From positions 3,162,001-3,226,000 of the forward strand of contig CBDAPZ010000001.1 in assembly GCA_965198855.1 (NCBI GenBank): 64,000 nucleotides of DNA, written 5' to 3'. Position numbers and translations under genes: made by a program. Shown piece by piece: positions 19,684-30,330 of the stretch. How positions within the stretch are numbered: position 1 is the first letter of the stretch; the number at the start of each line of letters is the position of its first letter. Under the pieces are notes generated by a model, which did not search any database, had not been told where the DNA came from, and saw only the letters and a list, made by a program, of their open reading frames with translations. This DNA is from BOG-908 sp965198855. Lineage in GTDB: Bacteria > Pseudomonadota > Alphaproteobacteria > Acetobacterales > Acetobacteraceae.

Positions 19684-19962
19684 ATGACTCTCGTTCACGA
19701 TGACTCTCTCGACGACGATGTAGAGAACAATACGCCACGCGCCACCGCGATGGGCCTGTTCGACATACGACACGTAACGGTGGCGCAGTTGGCCGAACTC
19801 GGCGTGTCGCACATCGCCTATGTGAAGCCGGTGCTGGTCAACGGCACCCGCGCCTTTGCCATCCATGGCGCGGATGGCACGCCGATGGCGGTGGCCGGCG
19901 CAGAGGATCTGGCTTTCGCCGCCATCCGCCAGCACGAAATGGTGCCGACGCTGGTGCATTGA
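19684..19962 (+). CDS. DUF1150 family protein
   Basis: A 92-residue small protein of the DUF1150 family. The conserved part runs from VAQLAELGVSHIAYVKPVLV through FAIHGADGTPMAVA to AAIRQHEMVPTLVH. In alphaproteobacteria these genes very often follow an Hsp20 gene, as here, 160 bases downstream. That suggests a stress-linked partner role, but no biochemical function is known to me. Confidence 0.85.
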   Translation: MTLVHDDSLDDDVENNTPRATAMGLFDIRHVTVAQLAELGVSHIAYVKPVLVNGTRAFAIHGADGTPMAVAGAEDLAFAAIRQHEMVPTLVH

Positions 19963-20026
19963 GCCCTAGGCATTCCCATAAGCATCCGGGATTGGCATAC
20001 CTGGCCGACTGGATGGGGATCATCGG

Positions 20027-21223
20027 TTGGCTGTTGACACCCAAGGCGAAGTGCATGGCGCCCGCGAGCCTGCAGCGGCGACGGGGCCTTGCGGCACCCT
20101 GGAGGCCATCGCCGAACTGACGGTGGTCGTTCCCTGCTTCAACGAGCGGGGCAACGTAGCACCCATGGTGCGCCGGCTGGACGCCGCGTTGGACGGCATC
20201 GCCTGGGAGGCGGTGTTCGTCGACGATGACAGCCCCGACGGTACGGCAGACGCCGTGCGCGCCATAGCCGCGACGGACCGGCGCATACGGTGCTTGCGGC
20301 GGATCGGCCGGCGCGGTCTGTCCTCGGCGGTGATCGAGGGCGCACTCTCTTCGTCCGCCACTTTCGTGGCGGTGATCGACGGCGACCTGCAGCACGACGA
20401 GACCAGGCTGCCGGAAATGCTGTCCCATCTGCGCGGCAGGCGTGCCGACGTGGTGGTGGCGAGCCGGTTCGCCGAAGGCGGAGACGCTGCGGGGCTAGCG
20501 GGTGCAAGGCGCCTGGCCTTGTCGAATCTGGGCGTAGGCGTGGCAACCGTGATGATGGGCAAGCGGCTGACCGACCCAATGAGCGGCTATTTCATGATGA
20601 AGCGGCCGCTTTTCGAGCAGGTGGCGCCGCGCCTGAACGGACAGGGCTTCAAGATATTGCTGGACATATTGCTCTCCGCACCGGATTTGCGTGTGCGGGA
20701 GGTGGGGGCCCATTTTTCGCCGCGTGTGGCAGGGGAAAGCAAGCTCAGCCCGCTCGTGCTGCTGCAATTCGGCGCCATGCTGCTGGACAAGGCGCTTGGC
20801 GGGTTGGTGCCGCTGCGCTTCTTCTCTTTTGCGCTGGTGGGCGGAATCGGTGTGCTGGTGCATCTTGCTGTCCTAGCCAGTGCCGATGCGCTGGGGGCCG
20901 GCTTCGTGGCGGCGCAAACGTTGGCGACGCTGGTCGCGATGGTGGCGAATTTTCAGCTTAATAATGTGATCACATATCGCGACCAGCGACTGCGCGGCGG
21001 CAGGCTATGGCGCGGGCTGATCCTGTTCATGCTCGTCTGCGGGGTTGGTGCTTTTGCCAATATCGGCATCGCAAATGCGATCTACGCAAGCGGCCACGCC
21101 GGCCGCACCCCTGCGGGTGCCCTAGGCGCCGTGATTGGCGTCGTATGGAATTACGCAATGTCCTCCACGCTCGTCTGGGGTCGCCGCTCGCACCGCGCAG
21201 CGCGAAACCGCGACAGCCCGTAA
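20027..21223 (+). CDS. Polyprenol-phosphate glycosyltransferase (GT2) with C-terminal GtrA-like membrane domain
   Basis: A 398-residue protein. Residues about 30-250 form a GT2 domain like dolichol-phosphate mannosyltransferase (LTVVVPCFNERGNVAP, FVDDDSPDGTAD, VIDGDLQHDETRLPEM, SRFAEGGD). Residues about 265-385 form a GtrA-like domain with four membrane segments (RFFSFALVGGIGVLVHL, NFQLNNVITYRD). Such proteins load a sugar on undecaprenyl phosphate and flip or pass it for glycan or lipid decoration. The TTG at 20027 has GGGGA seven bases upstream; a GTG at 20051 is the alternative. The last residues (NRDSP and stop) are encoded within the dispersed repeat. Confidence 0.88.
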   Translation: MAVDTQGEVHGAREPAAATGPCGTLEAIAELTVVVPCFNERGNVAPMVRRLDAALDGIAWEAVFVDDDSPDGTADAVRAIAATDRRIRCLRRIGRRGLSSAVIEGALSSSATFVAVIDGDLQHDETRLPEMLSHLRGRRADVVVASRFAEGGDAAGLAGARRLALSNLGVGVATVMMGKRLTDPMSGYFMMKRPLFEQVAPRLNGQGFKILLDILLSAPDLRVREVGAHFSPRVAGESKLSPLVLLQFGAMLLDKALGGLVPLRFFSFALVGGIGVLVHLAVLASADALGAGFVAAQTLATLVAMVANFQLNNVITYRDQRLRGGRLWRGLILFMLVCGVGAFANIGIANAIYASGHAGRTPAGALGAVIGVVWNYAMSSTLVWGRRSHRAARNRDSP

Positions 21224-21261
21224 AAGTCTTTTGCTTCTTTTCCTCAGAAAAGAAGACCTTC
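21207..21261 (+). repeat. Dispersed AT-rich palindromic element, single arm
   Basis: CCGCGACAGC, then TAAAAGTCTTTTGCTTC, then AGAAAAGAAGACC. It contains the stop codon of the upstream glycosyltransferase and ends just before the clpB promoter. Confidence 0.85.
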
Positions 21262-21270
21262 CTTCCCGGC

Positions 21271-21299
21271 CTTGAGCACGACCTTTGAAGATACCATTT
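21271..21299 (+). promoter_or_regulatory. RpoH (sigma-32)-type promoter of clpB
   Basis: CTTGAGC (21271-21277), a 14-base spacer, then TACCATTT (21292-21299) resembles CTTGAAA-N13/14-CCCCATNT. The start would be near 21306, about 75 bases before the clpB ATG. It fits the heat-shock function of the gene. Confidence 0.55.
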
Positions 21300-21382
21300 T
21301 ATCGGACGAAAGCGGTCAACCACGCTGCCTCATAGAGGGGCTTGGCTGGCCAAGTCGCCTACGACAAAGGGACATCGAGCAT

Positions 21383-23965
<2,583 letters not shown>

Positions 23966-23985
23966 GCGGCGCGACGAGGTGGCAG

Positions 23986-24016
23986 AGCCGCCCCGACGGT
24001 CGTCGGGGCGGCTTTA
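23986..24016 (+). terminator. Intrinsic terminator after clpB
   Basis: A 12-bp perfect stem AGCCGCCCCGAC / GTCGGGGCGGCT with a four-base loop, followed by a short T-run. It lies between the convergent ends of clpB and the lipoprotein gene. Confidence 0.75.
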
Positions 24017-24017
24017 A

Positions 24018-24737
24018 TCAGGTGTGCTGGCGATCGGTAACGTTGGGGCAGGCCGGCGGCGACGGGGCTGGCAGAATGGCGTGGGGTGCGGCCGAAGCAC
24101 CGCCTGTTGCAGCCTCGTTATCCACCAGTGTGTAGTTCGACATCGCACCGCTGCGGTCGAAGAACACACGCAGGCTGCGGCGGCCGGCAATACCCTGCCG
24201 GGCATTCTGCCAGGTATAGATGATGTCCACGGCGCCCGGCTGCGCATCGAACATGTGCAGCAACTCGGCGTCGGGCTGGCCTAGCAAGGCAATCGCCTCG
24301 CGCCGCGTGGTCTGGCATTGATGCAGCAAGTCGAGCCGTGACTCGTCGATAGCCACGTTGGTATCGCCAGGCAGGCTGCTGTGGCCTCCATACGCGATGA
24401 GCCGCCCGTCGAAGAACACCAGGCTGGCGTATTTGCCGACATGGCCCTGACTGACGGCGTCCATACCGTTCGGATAAAAGTAGTAGCTGAGCTCGGTCAG
24501 CGCCAAGGGTGTGCCCGGCACGAGTCCCTTGGAGGTGGCGCTGACGAGGCTGCGTATTGTGGTCAGCTTCATCGGCGGCCCCAGCGCGGCCTCGGCCTCA
24601 GCGACCGAGGTTGAGTCCAGCATGAAGCCGGCGAACGGCACCCGGGAGAAATCACGACCGACCGGCTGGCCCCCGGTGACGCCTGCACAGCCGGAAAGGG
24701 CGGCCGCGAGAAGCAATGCGGCCAGCCGGCGTGTCAC
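24018..24737 (-). CDS. Putative lipoprotein with two BamE/SmpA-like repeats
   Basis: A 239-residue protein with a lipobox at LAAALSGC, so probably outer-membrane or periplasm anchored. Two segments resemble each other and the SmpA/OmlA pattern: STSVAEAEAALGPPMKLTT...YYFYP and QTTRREAIALLGQPDAELL...IYTWQNA. Each is followed by strands ending in a substituted polar turn. The start is a GTG overlapping the stop of the PHA depolymerase gene (GTGA), so the two are coupled. No specific function is assigned; the double BamE-like reading is my inference. Confidence 0.7.
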   Translation of the reverse strand: MTRRLAALLLAAALSGCAGVTGGQPVGRDFSRVPFAGFMLDSTSVAEAEAALGPPMKLTTIRSLVSATSKGLVPGTPLALTELSYYFYPNGMDAVSQGHVGKYASLVFFDGRLIAYGGHSSLPGDTNVAIDESRLDLLHQCQTTRREAIALLGQPDAELLHMFDAQPGAVDIIYTWQNARQGIAGRRSLRVFFDRSGAMSNYTLVDNEAATGGASAAPHAILPAPSPPACPNVTDRQHT

Positions 24738-25948
24738 GACGTCTCCTCGATCATCGCCCTCACTTTCGGATAGATCGCATTCGTCCAGGCGCGGCCTGAG
24801 AATACGCCGTAATGGCCGGCGCCGGTCTGCAGATGGTAGTTTTTGCGCGTGGCGGGGATGCCGCTGCAGAGATCGAGCGCCGCCATCGTCTGGCCGACGC
24901 CGCAGATATCGTCGCGCTCGCCTTCGACCGCGAGCAGCGAGGTGCGCCGTATGGCGCCGGGATCGACCAGTTCGCCACGCCAGCGCAGCGTGCCGCGCGG
25001 CAGGTTATGCTCCTGGAACACGCGCTGCACGGTTTCGAGGTAGAACTCGGCTGGCAGGTCGGCGACCGCGAAATACTCGTCGTAGAATTTGCGGTGGAAT
25101 GCGGCGCCTTCGGTGTCCTCAGCGAAGAGGCGGCGGAACTGGGCGAGCTGCGCGTTGATGTGGCGGTCGGCGTTCATCGCCATGAACGAGGCGAGCTGGT
25201 AGAATCCGGGATAGACGCGCCGCCCGGCGCCCGCGAAACGCCGCGGCACCGTGGCGATGGCCCGCTCCTCGTATTGGGCGATGGTCTGCTTCTTCGCCAT
25301 TGTGTTCACCCGCGTCGGGCTTTCCCGCGTGTCGATCGGGCCTGCCATCAGGGTGAGGCTACGCGGCACGGCGGGGTTCTTCTTTGCCGCCATCAGGGAG
25401 GTGGCGACCAAAGCCGGCACCGCAGGCTGGCAGATGGCGACCATGTGCGCGCCCGGGCCGAGATGCTCCATGAATTTCACCAGGTGTTCGACATATTCGT
25501 CGAAGCCGAAGCGCCCGGCCGAGACCGGCACGTCGCGGGCATTGTGCCAGTCGGTGATGTAGACGTCGCAATCGGCGAGCATCGTCTGCACCGTCGGGCG
25601 CAGCAGGGTGGCGAAATGGCCGGACATGGGCGCTGCCAGCAGCACTTTCGGCTGCGGCGTCAGCGTGTCCTTCTCGAAGCGGAGCAGGCTGCCGAATGGG
25701 GTTTCGAAAACGACATTCTCGCGCACCGCGACGCTGCGGTTGGCGATCTGCACCGCCTCGATACCGAAAGGCCTTCGCTCATGGGTAATACGGGCGGTGG
25801 TGAACATCTCGGCGCCGGCGGCGGCCAGGCGGACGCCGATGTGTTCCCGAGCGCTCGGGAAGTTTTCAAGAAACTTCAGCCAGAGGGCGGCGCCTTCACG
25901 GGCCGGCGCCAGAAGATCGGACTGTGCCTGATAGAGCTGATAGAGCAT
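24734..25948 (-). CDS. phaZ: Intracellular polyhydroxyalkanoate depolymerase
   Basis: A 404-residue cytoplasmic alpha/beta hydrolase that mobilises stored PHB/PHA granules. The N-terminus MLYQLYQAQSDLLAPAR is diagnostic of the PhaZa1-type family. The nucleophile elbow reads VAICQPAVPAL with Cys173, matching the catalytic Cys of this class. Other landmarks are YITDWHNARDVP and the C-terminal GAGHYGVFSGRAW, which holds the catalytic His. The ATG at 25948 is used because upstream residues do not fit the family. It is coupled to the following lipoprotein gene. Confidence 0.93.
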   Translation of the reverse strand: MLYQLYQAQSDLLAPAREGAALWLKFLENFPSAREHIGVRLAAAGAEMFTTARITHERRPFGIEAVQIANRSVAVRENVVFETPFGSLLRFEKDTLTPQPKVLLAAPMSGHFATLLRPTVQTMLADCDVYITDWHNARDVPVSAGRFGFDEYVEHLVKFMEHLGPGAHMVAICQPAVPALVATSLMAAKKNPAVPRSLTLMAGPIDTRESPTRVNTMAKKQTIAQYEERAIATVPRRFAGAGRRVYPGFYQLASFMAMNADRHINAQLAQFRRLFAEDTEGAAFHRKFYDEYFAVADLPAEFYLETVQRVFQEHNLPRGTLRWRGELVDPGAIRRTSLLAVEGERDDICGVGQTMAALDLCSGIPATRKNYHLQTGAGHYGVFSGRAWTNAIYPKVRAMIEETS

Positions 25949-26007
25949 GATGGATGTATATGACCCCTGGCTGGGCACGTTGCTAGCGATTGGGGCGGGA
26001 GGCAAGC

Positions 26008-26739
26008 ATGGCAGAGACGGGTAAATCGAAAGGTGGTGCCGCCGGAGCACGGCAAGGCGCCCCCGGGGGTCCGGACGCCAACATCGCCACGCTCCTGATC
26101 AGCAGCAAGAACTACTCCTCCTGGTCGCTGCGCGGCTGGTTGCTGCTGCGTATGTCCGGCCTGCGCTTCAAGGAAGTGCGCGTGGGCAATGACGACGCGG
26201 TAGCGCGCGCCGAGCTGCTGCAGAAATCCAGCTCCACGCGCATTCCAGCTATTGAATACAAGGGTACTACCGTGTGGGACACCATGGCGATCGCCGAGTT
26301 CCTCAATGAGCTGTGCCCCGCCGCGCAGATGTATCCGACCGATTTCGCAGCGCGGGCGCGGTGCCGCTCGGTGAGCGGCGAGATGCATGCAGGGTTTGCG
26401 GCCCTTCGCTCGGCGCTGCCGGTGAACCTGCATGCCTTTCGCCCGAATTTCCCGATCTGGTCCGGGGTGCGCTCCGACATTATTCGTGTGACTGAGATTT
26501 TCCGCGAGTCGCTGGCGGATTTCGGCGGGCCGTTCCTGTTCGGGAGCAGGATGAGTGTGGCCGATGCGATGTTCGCACCGGTTTGCACACGGTTCGCGAC
26601 CTACGACGTCGACCTCGACGCGGTGAGCGAGGCCTACAAGGATCGGATCCTGGCGCTGCCGGATATGGTCGAGTGGACGACAGAGGCCAAGAAGGAACCG
26701 GAACTGGTATCCGAGCTCGAGGTCGAGGGCGAGTTCTAG
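26008..26739 (+). CDS. Glutathione S-transferase family protein
   Basis: A 243-residue protein with an N-terminal thioredoxin-like domain after an extension of about 30 residues (LLISSKNYSSWSLRGWLLLRMSG). The glutathione-site segment is RIPAIEYKGTTVWDTMAIAEFL. The all-helical C-terminal domain contains FLFGSRMSVADAMFAPVCTRF. The Ser-rich SSKNYSSWS start suggests a Ser-type catalytic residue. It is divergent from the phaZ operon. The exact substrate is not evident. Confidence 0.88.
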   Translation: MAETGKSKGGAAGARQGAPGGPDANIATLLISSKNYSSWSLRGWLLLRMSGLRFKEVRVGNDDAVARAELLQKSSSTRIPAIEYKGTTVWDTMAIAEFLNELCPAAQMYPTDFAARARCRSVSGEMHAGFAALRSALPVNLHAFRPNFPIWSGVRSDIIRVTEIFRESLADFGGPFLFGSRMSVADAMFAPVCTRFATYDVDLDAVSEAYKDRILALPDMVEWTTEAKKEPELVSELEVEGEF

Positions 26740-26837
26740 CGCCATAGGGTTTCGTTTACGCCGATCTGTTTGGATCGTCCCCGATCGTTCCGGGGGATGC
26801 CGCCATACGCGCCAGTAGCACTGTCACACTGATCGGC

Positions 26838-27101
26838 TTGGCGGTGCTCGGGGCATTCCTGCCGCTTAGCATAGCGGGCGCAGGGTCGACTTACGCGGCA
26901 GTGTTCTGGCCGGGAGCGGATGCCTTGGCGCGCCTCTCGCAGGCGGGCAGCGGATGGCGTGTGCTGCGCGTGGTCGCCATGCGCCCGGTGCCGATCCTTT
27001 TGGTCGTGAAAAGCAGCGGCAATGGCAGCAGGCGTCCAGGGGCGCTATTGCTGCCGATGCCGTCTGCACCTGCGTGCCTCTTCACCGGTACGGGACGTTG
27101 A
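26838..27101 (+). CDS. Possible small membrane-anchored protein
   Basis: An open frame of about 87 residues, with no ATG (a TTG at 26838 is the first plausible start). It encodes one hydrophobic helix (VLGAFLPLSIAGAG), then YAAVFWPGADALARLSQAG and a second hydrophobic strand (VRVVAMRPVPILLVV in outline). The pattern of one helix plus an AVFxP segment resembles small conserved proteins of alphaproteobacteria, but I cannot name the family. It ends four bases before the chemoreceptor gene and occupies most of the 366-base gap after the GST. Treat as tentative. Confidence 0.4.
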   Translation: MAVLGAFLPLSIAGAGSTYAAVFWPGADALARLSQAGSGWRVLRVVAMRPVPILLVVKSSGNGSRRPGALLLPMPSAPACLFTGTGR

Positions 27102-27105
27102 GGAC

Positions 27106-28557
27106 ATGAATTTCGATACCATCCGGGGCGCCATGGGCCAGGCGATGGTCGGCATACTCTGTGCCATGCCGCTGCTGATCGCGGGTGTCGCGGCGCTTGA
27201 CGGCAATTCAATGCTTGGCGGTGCGGGCGTCGCCGCAGCTGCGGCACTGGCCGGGCTGCTGGCGTGGATGGCCGAGCCGAAAGCCGCGGGAACGCGCTCG
27301 GTGCTGGCAGGGGCGGTGATGACCAGCATATCGGCGCTGGTGTGGATCGCGCCGACCTCGCTGCGGGCGGACATGCATATGAGCTACTTCGCTGCCATGG
27401 CGCTGATCGCCTGTCTGTTCGACATCACTGCGATCGTGGTGGCGACCGCGTTCGTGGTGCTGCACCACCTGGTGCTCGGGCTGATCCTGCCGCTGGCCGT
27501 GTTCCCCACCGCGCAGGACATCCTGCTGCGCGTGGCAATCCATGGCGTGATCATCATGACGGAAGCAGCCGGCCTGGTATGGCTGTGCGTGCTGATGCAA
27601 CAGGTGGCGAGCTCCGCGCAGGAAGCCGCGCGGCAGGCTACGCTGGAAGGCAGCCGTGCCGCGGAAGCCGAACGCTCGGCAACCGAGCTTGCCCTGGCCG
27701 AAAGGCGCGCCGGGCTGGCGGCCGTTGCCTCTCGGCTTGAGACGGAGACCGCCTCGCCGGTGGCAGAGACGGCTCGCCTGAGCGGGCAACTTGTGGGCAC
27801 GGCTGAAGAGATGCGCGGCTCGGCGCAACGCACGGGGGCAGCCGCGGAAGCAGCGACTGCCGCCAACCGGCGCTCATTGGCGAGTTCGGAAGATGCCGCT
27901 CAGGAGACGGAGCAGCTGGTGGTCTCAGCACGCGGCATCTGCACGCAGTTGGAGCAATCCTACACGACCATATCCCAGACGGTAGAAAGCGGCGTGGCGG
28001 CCCGGCAGGCCTTCGAGACGCTGAGCGAGCGGGTGGCCAGGATAAGCGCAGTGGCCGCCTTCATCAGCGACATTGCCGGGCGGACGAACCTGCTGGCGCT
28101 CAACGCGACGATTGAAGCGGCACGCGCCGGCGATGCCGGGCGCGGTTTCGCCGTGGTCGCCGGCGAAGTGAAGCAGCTTGCAAACCAGACGGCGCAATCG
28201 ACAGCCGAAATCGGCGCTACGATCGCCGAGATCCGCGCGGCAAGCCAGGATTCGGCGGCGGCGGTGGCGATTATGCTGGAACGGATCGACGAGATGCGCC
28301 GCATCTCAGGGTCCGTCGCAGAAGCGGTGGACCGCCAGGCCGCTAATACGGCTGCGATCGCGGGCACGTTCGAGGACATGGCGAAAGCTGCCTCGGTCAT
28401 GGGCACGCATATTGATAGCGTTTCGGTAGAGGCGCAGCGGACCTTGTCGCAGGCAGGATCAGTGCTGGCAGATACGACGAGTTTGTCCATCGCGGTAACG
28501 GATCTGCAGAAGACGGTTGATCGGTTTGCGAACCAGCTTAGTAAGGAGGCAGCGTAG
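27106..28557 (+). CDS. Methyl-accepting chemotaxis protein without a periplasmic sensor
   Basis: A 483-residue chemoreceptor. Residues 1-170 contain about five or six hydrophobic helices with short loops and no large periplasmic domain, so sensing is likely within the membrane or cytoplasm. Residues about 180-480 are the helical signalling domain. The hairpin tip FISDIAGRTNLLALNATIEAARAGDAGRGFAVVAGEVKQLA is present near residues 320-360 and binds CheA/CheW. An AGGA lies just before the ATG. It stands alone here, with no che genes nearby. Confidence 0.92.
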   Translation: MNFDTIRGAMGQAMVGILCAMPLLIAGVAALDGNSMLGGAGVAAAAALAGLLAWMAEPKAAGTRSVLAGAVMTSISALVWIAPTSLRADMHMSYFAAMALIACLFDITAIVVATAFVVLHHLVLGLILPLAVFPTAQDILLRVAIHGVIIMTEAAGLVWLCVLMQQVASSAQEAARQATLEGSRAAEAERSATELALAERRAGLAAVASRLETETASPVAETARLSGQLVGTAEEMRGSAQRTGAAAEAATAANRRSLASSEDAAQETEQLVVSARGICTQLEQSYTTISQTVESGVAARQAFETLSERVARISAVAAFISDIAGRTNLLALNATIEAARAGDAGRGFAVVAGEVKQLANQTAQSTAEIGATIAEIRAASQDSAAAVAIMLERIDEMRRISGSVAEAVDRQAANTAAIAGTFEDMAKAASVMGTHIDSVSVEAQRTLSQAGSVLADTTSLSIAVTDLQKTVDRFANQLSKEAA

Positions 28558-28563
28558 GACGTA

Positions 28564-28680
28564 GTTCTTTTTTGAAAAAAAGAACCAAAAAACTTTTATG
28601 CTTTGGCGCACGCCCCTGGAAAGAACCGCGACAGCCACATAAAAGTCTTTTGCTTCTTTTCTTCAGAAAAGAAGGCCTTC
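28564..28680. repeat. Dispersed AT-rich palindromic element, full two-arm copy
   Basis: The same arrangement as at 6221-6333: an inverted left arm (GTTCTTTTTTG, A-run, AGAACC), a core with GGAAAGAACCGCGACAGCC, then a right arm ending AGAAAAGAAGG. It fills the gap between the convergent chemoreceptor and mlaC genes. Confidence 0.85.
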
Positions 28681-28685
28681 TTATC

Positions 28686-29303
28686 CTACCCCGCCGCCGC
28701 CAACTGTTTCTTCAGTGCCGCAATCAATGCATCGATGCTATTGCCGTTCTGGCTCAGATAGCTCGCATAATCATTCCGCTGAGTCAGCCGCATGCTTGTG
28801 CCTTCGGCGATCACGTCCACCACTTTCGGCGCGCCACCGCTGCTATCGACAACCCATTTCACGTTGGCCGGCGGCGCGTTCGGACGATTGATCAGCGTGC
28901 CGACCAGCGTGTCCGCGCCTTGCGAGGTATCACCCGTCATCGCGTAGCTGACGCCGCGATAATCGCCGAGATGGCCGCTGATCTCGTTCAGCAGCACCTG
29001 GTGGAACAGCGAGGTGTATTCCGATTGCTGCGCCGGCGAGGCGCTGGCCCAGAAGCGGCCAAGGCAGAAGCGCGCGATGCGCGCGACGTCTACATTATTG
29101 TCTATTACCGGTCCGAGGGCCGCCTTCTTCTGCGCATTCGCCTCCGGGCCGTTGACGATGGAGACCAGGTTATCGGCAAAGCTTTTGACGAACGCGTTGG
29201 CGCCGGAGGACTGCGCATAGGCCGGCCCAAGCCCGCAGGCCGCGACCAATGCGGTCACGGCGGTGAAGGCGAGCAGGCGGCGACGGGTCAGCGCGATATG
29301 CAT
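28686..29303 (-). CDS. mlaC: MlaC-family phospholipid-binding periplasmic protein
   Basis: A 205-residue exported protein. It has a signal peptide with a twin-Arg-like start (TRRRLLAFTAVTALVAACG) and the MlaC/Ttg2D fold (ARFCLGRFWASASPAQQSEY, YRGVSYAMTGDT, KVVDVIAEGTSMRLTQRNDYASYL). MlaC ferries phospholipids between the outer-membrane MlaA and the inner-membrane MlaFEDB. It lies 39 bases after mlaA on the same strand. The mlaFED genes are not in the window. Confidence 0.92.
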   Translation of the reverse strand: MHIALTRRRLLAFTAVTALVAACGLGPAYAQSSGANAFVKSFADNLVSIVNGPEANAQKKAALGPVIDNNVDVARIARFCLGRFWASASPAQQSEYTSLFHQVLLNEISGHLGDYRGVSYAMTGDTSQGADTLVGTLINRPNAPPANVKWVVDSSGGAPKVVDVIAEGTSMRLTQRNDYASYLSQNGNSIDALIAALKKQLAAAG

Positions 29304-29342
29304 GCGAGAATCTGCTCCTGGTTTGACTTCTATAATGCCCGG

Positions 29343-30143
29343 TTATTGTGCGGGTTGCACCGTGCCGGCAGGCGGGCTGACCGGCTCGGGATGGCGCGCC
29401 GCTTCGACCTGCGATTCGATGCTCTGCCGATAGAGGCTGCGGAAGGTGGCGTAGGGATCGAGTGCGGTGGCTTTGACGTGGTCGAGGTCGCTCATATACG
29501 CGGCGCGCTCGTCGATGATGCCAAGCCCGTAGCGAGCCCAGTTCACCGTGAGCAGACCGTAGCCGCGCGGCACCCAGGTGAACGGGTCGAACGCCGAGTC
29601 GATACCGCGGCCGATGGCAGCACGCGGGGTGCTGGGGCCGATGAGCGGAAGATAGAGATATGGGCCTGCCGGCACGCCCCAGAGCGCCAGCGTGATGCCG
29701 AAATTGGTGGTGTGCGCCGGGTAGCCGACGCTTTTCGCCACGTCGAAGACTCCAGCGACGCCGGCGGTGCTGTTGATGACGAACCGCATGAAGGTGTCGC
29801 CGGCATGGCGCGGATTGGCCTGGCTGACATCGTCGGCAAAGAGCACGGGGCTCGAGAGATTTGCGAGTGCGTTGTGCACGCCGGTGCGGGCGGGGCTGGG
29901 CACGACGGCGATATAGGCCTGTGCGACCGGCTTGAGCGTGTAGCGGTCCAGCGTGTCGTTCACTTTGTAGAAGAAGCGGTTGGTGGGTTCGAGCGGATCG
30001 TTGGTCTGGTCGAAATCCTGGTTGGCTTCGACGTCGCTGGCCGGGGGACGGGTGGCGCAGGCGCTGAGGCCCAGCGCGCTGAACGCGAACATGGCCACCA
30101 GCGCCAAGCGCGGCTTCTTGGGGTCTTGAGTGTTGCTGTACAT
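29343..30143 (-). CDS. mlaA: MlaA/VacJ outer-membrane lipoprotein
   Basis: A 266-residue lipoprotein with lipobox LSAC near residue 29. The family motifs NDPLEPTNRFFYKVNDTLDRY, RTGVHNALANLSSPVLFADD and GPYLYLPLIGPSTPRAAIGRG are all present. MlaA removes mislocalised phospholipids from the outer leaflet of the outer membrane. It is the first gene of an mlaA-mlaC pair. Confidence 0.95.
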   Translation of the reverse strand: MYSNTQDPKKPRLALVAMFAFSALGLSACATRPPASDVEANQDFDQTNDPLEPTNRFFYKVNDTLDRYTLKPVAQAYIAVVPSPARTGVHNALANLSSPVLFADDVSQANPRHAGDTFMRFVINSTAGVAGVFDVAKSVGYPAHTTNFGITLALWGVPAGPYLYLPLIGPSTPRAAIGRGIDSAFDPFTWVPRGYGLLTVNWARYGLGIIDERAAYMSDLDHVKATALDPYATFRSLYRQSIESQVEAARHPEPVSPPAGTVQPAQ

Positions 30144-30330
30144 GGAAAATCCCCCAGGCCGGTTGGTCTACGCCTTATGAACGTCTCGGCCGGGCGGCAT
30201 CAAGTGCCTGAACGCGCGAAAGTTTCGGCGGTGTGCTGTCATGCGGCGGGTGGCTGAACGCCATTGCTTCCTTATAGTTGCCCTGTGGCGCCTCTTGCAT
30301 CGGCGGCGGGAGGGGCTTCATGAATGGACT

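Noticed and set aside
28572..30257. A 561-codon plus-strand frame opposite mlaC and mlaA
   Set aside because: It begins in the dispersed repeat, is antisense to two clearly recognised Mla genes, and resembles no family.
30144..30330. Possible SAM or SAH riboswitch before metF
   Set aside because: The metF leader was scanned for SAM-II and SAH-like cores; no matching conserved blocks or pseudoknot were found.
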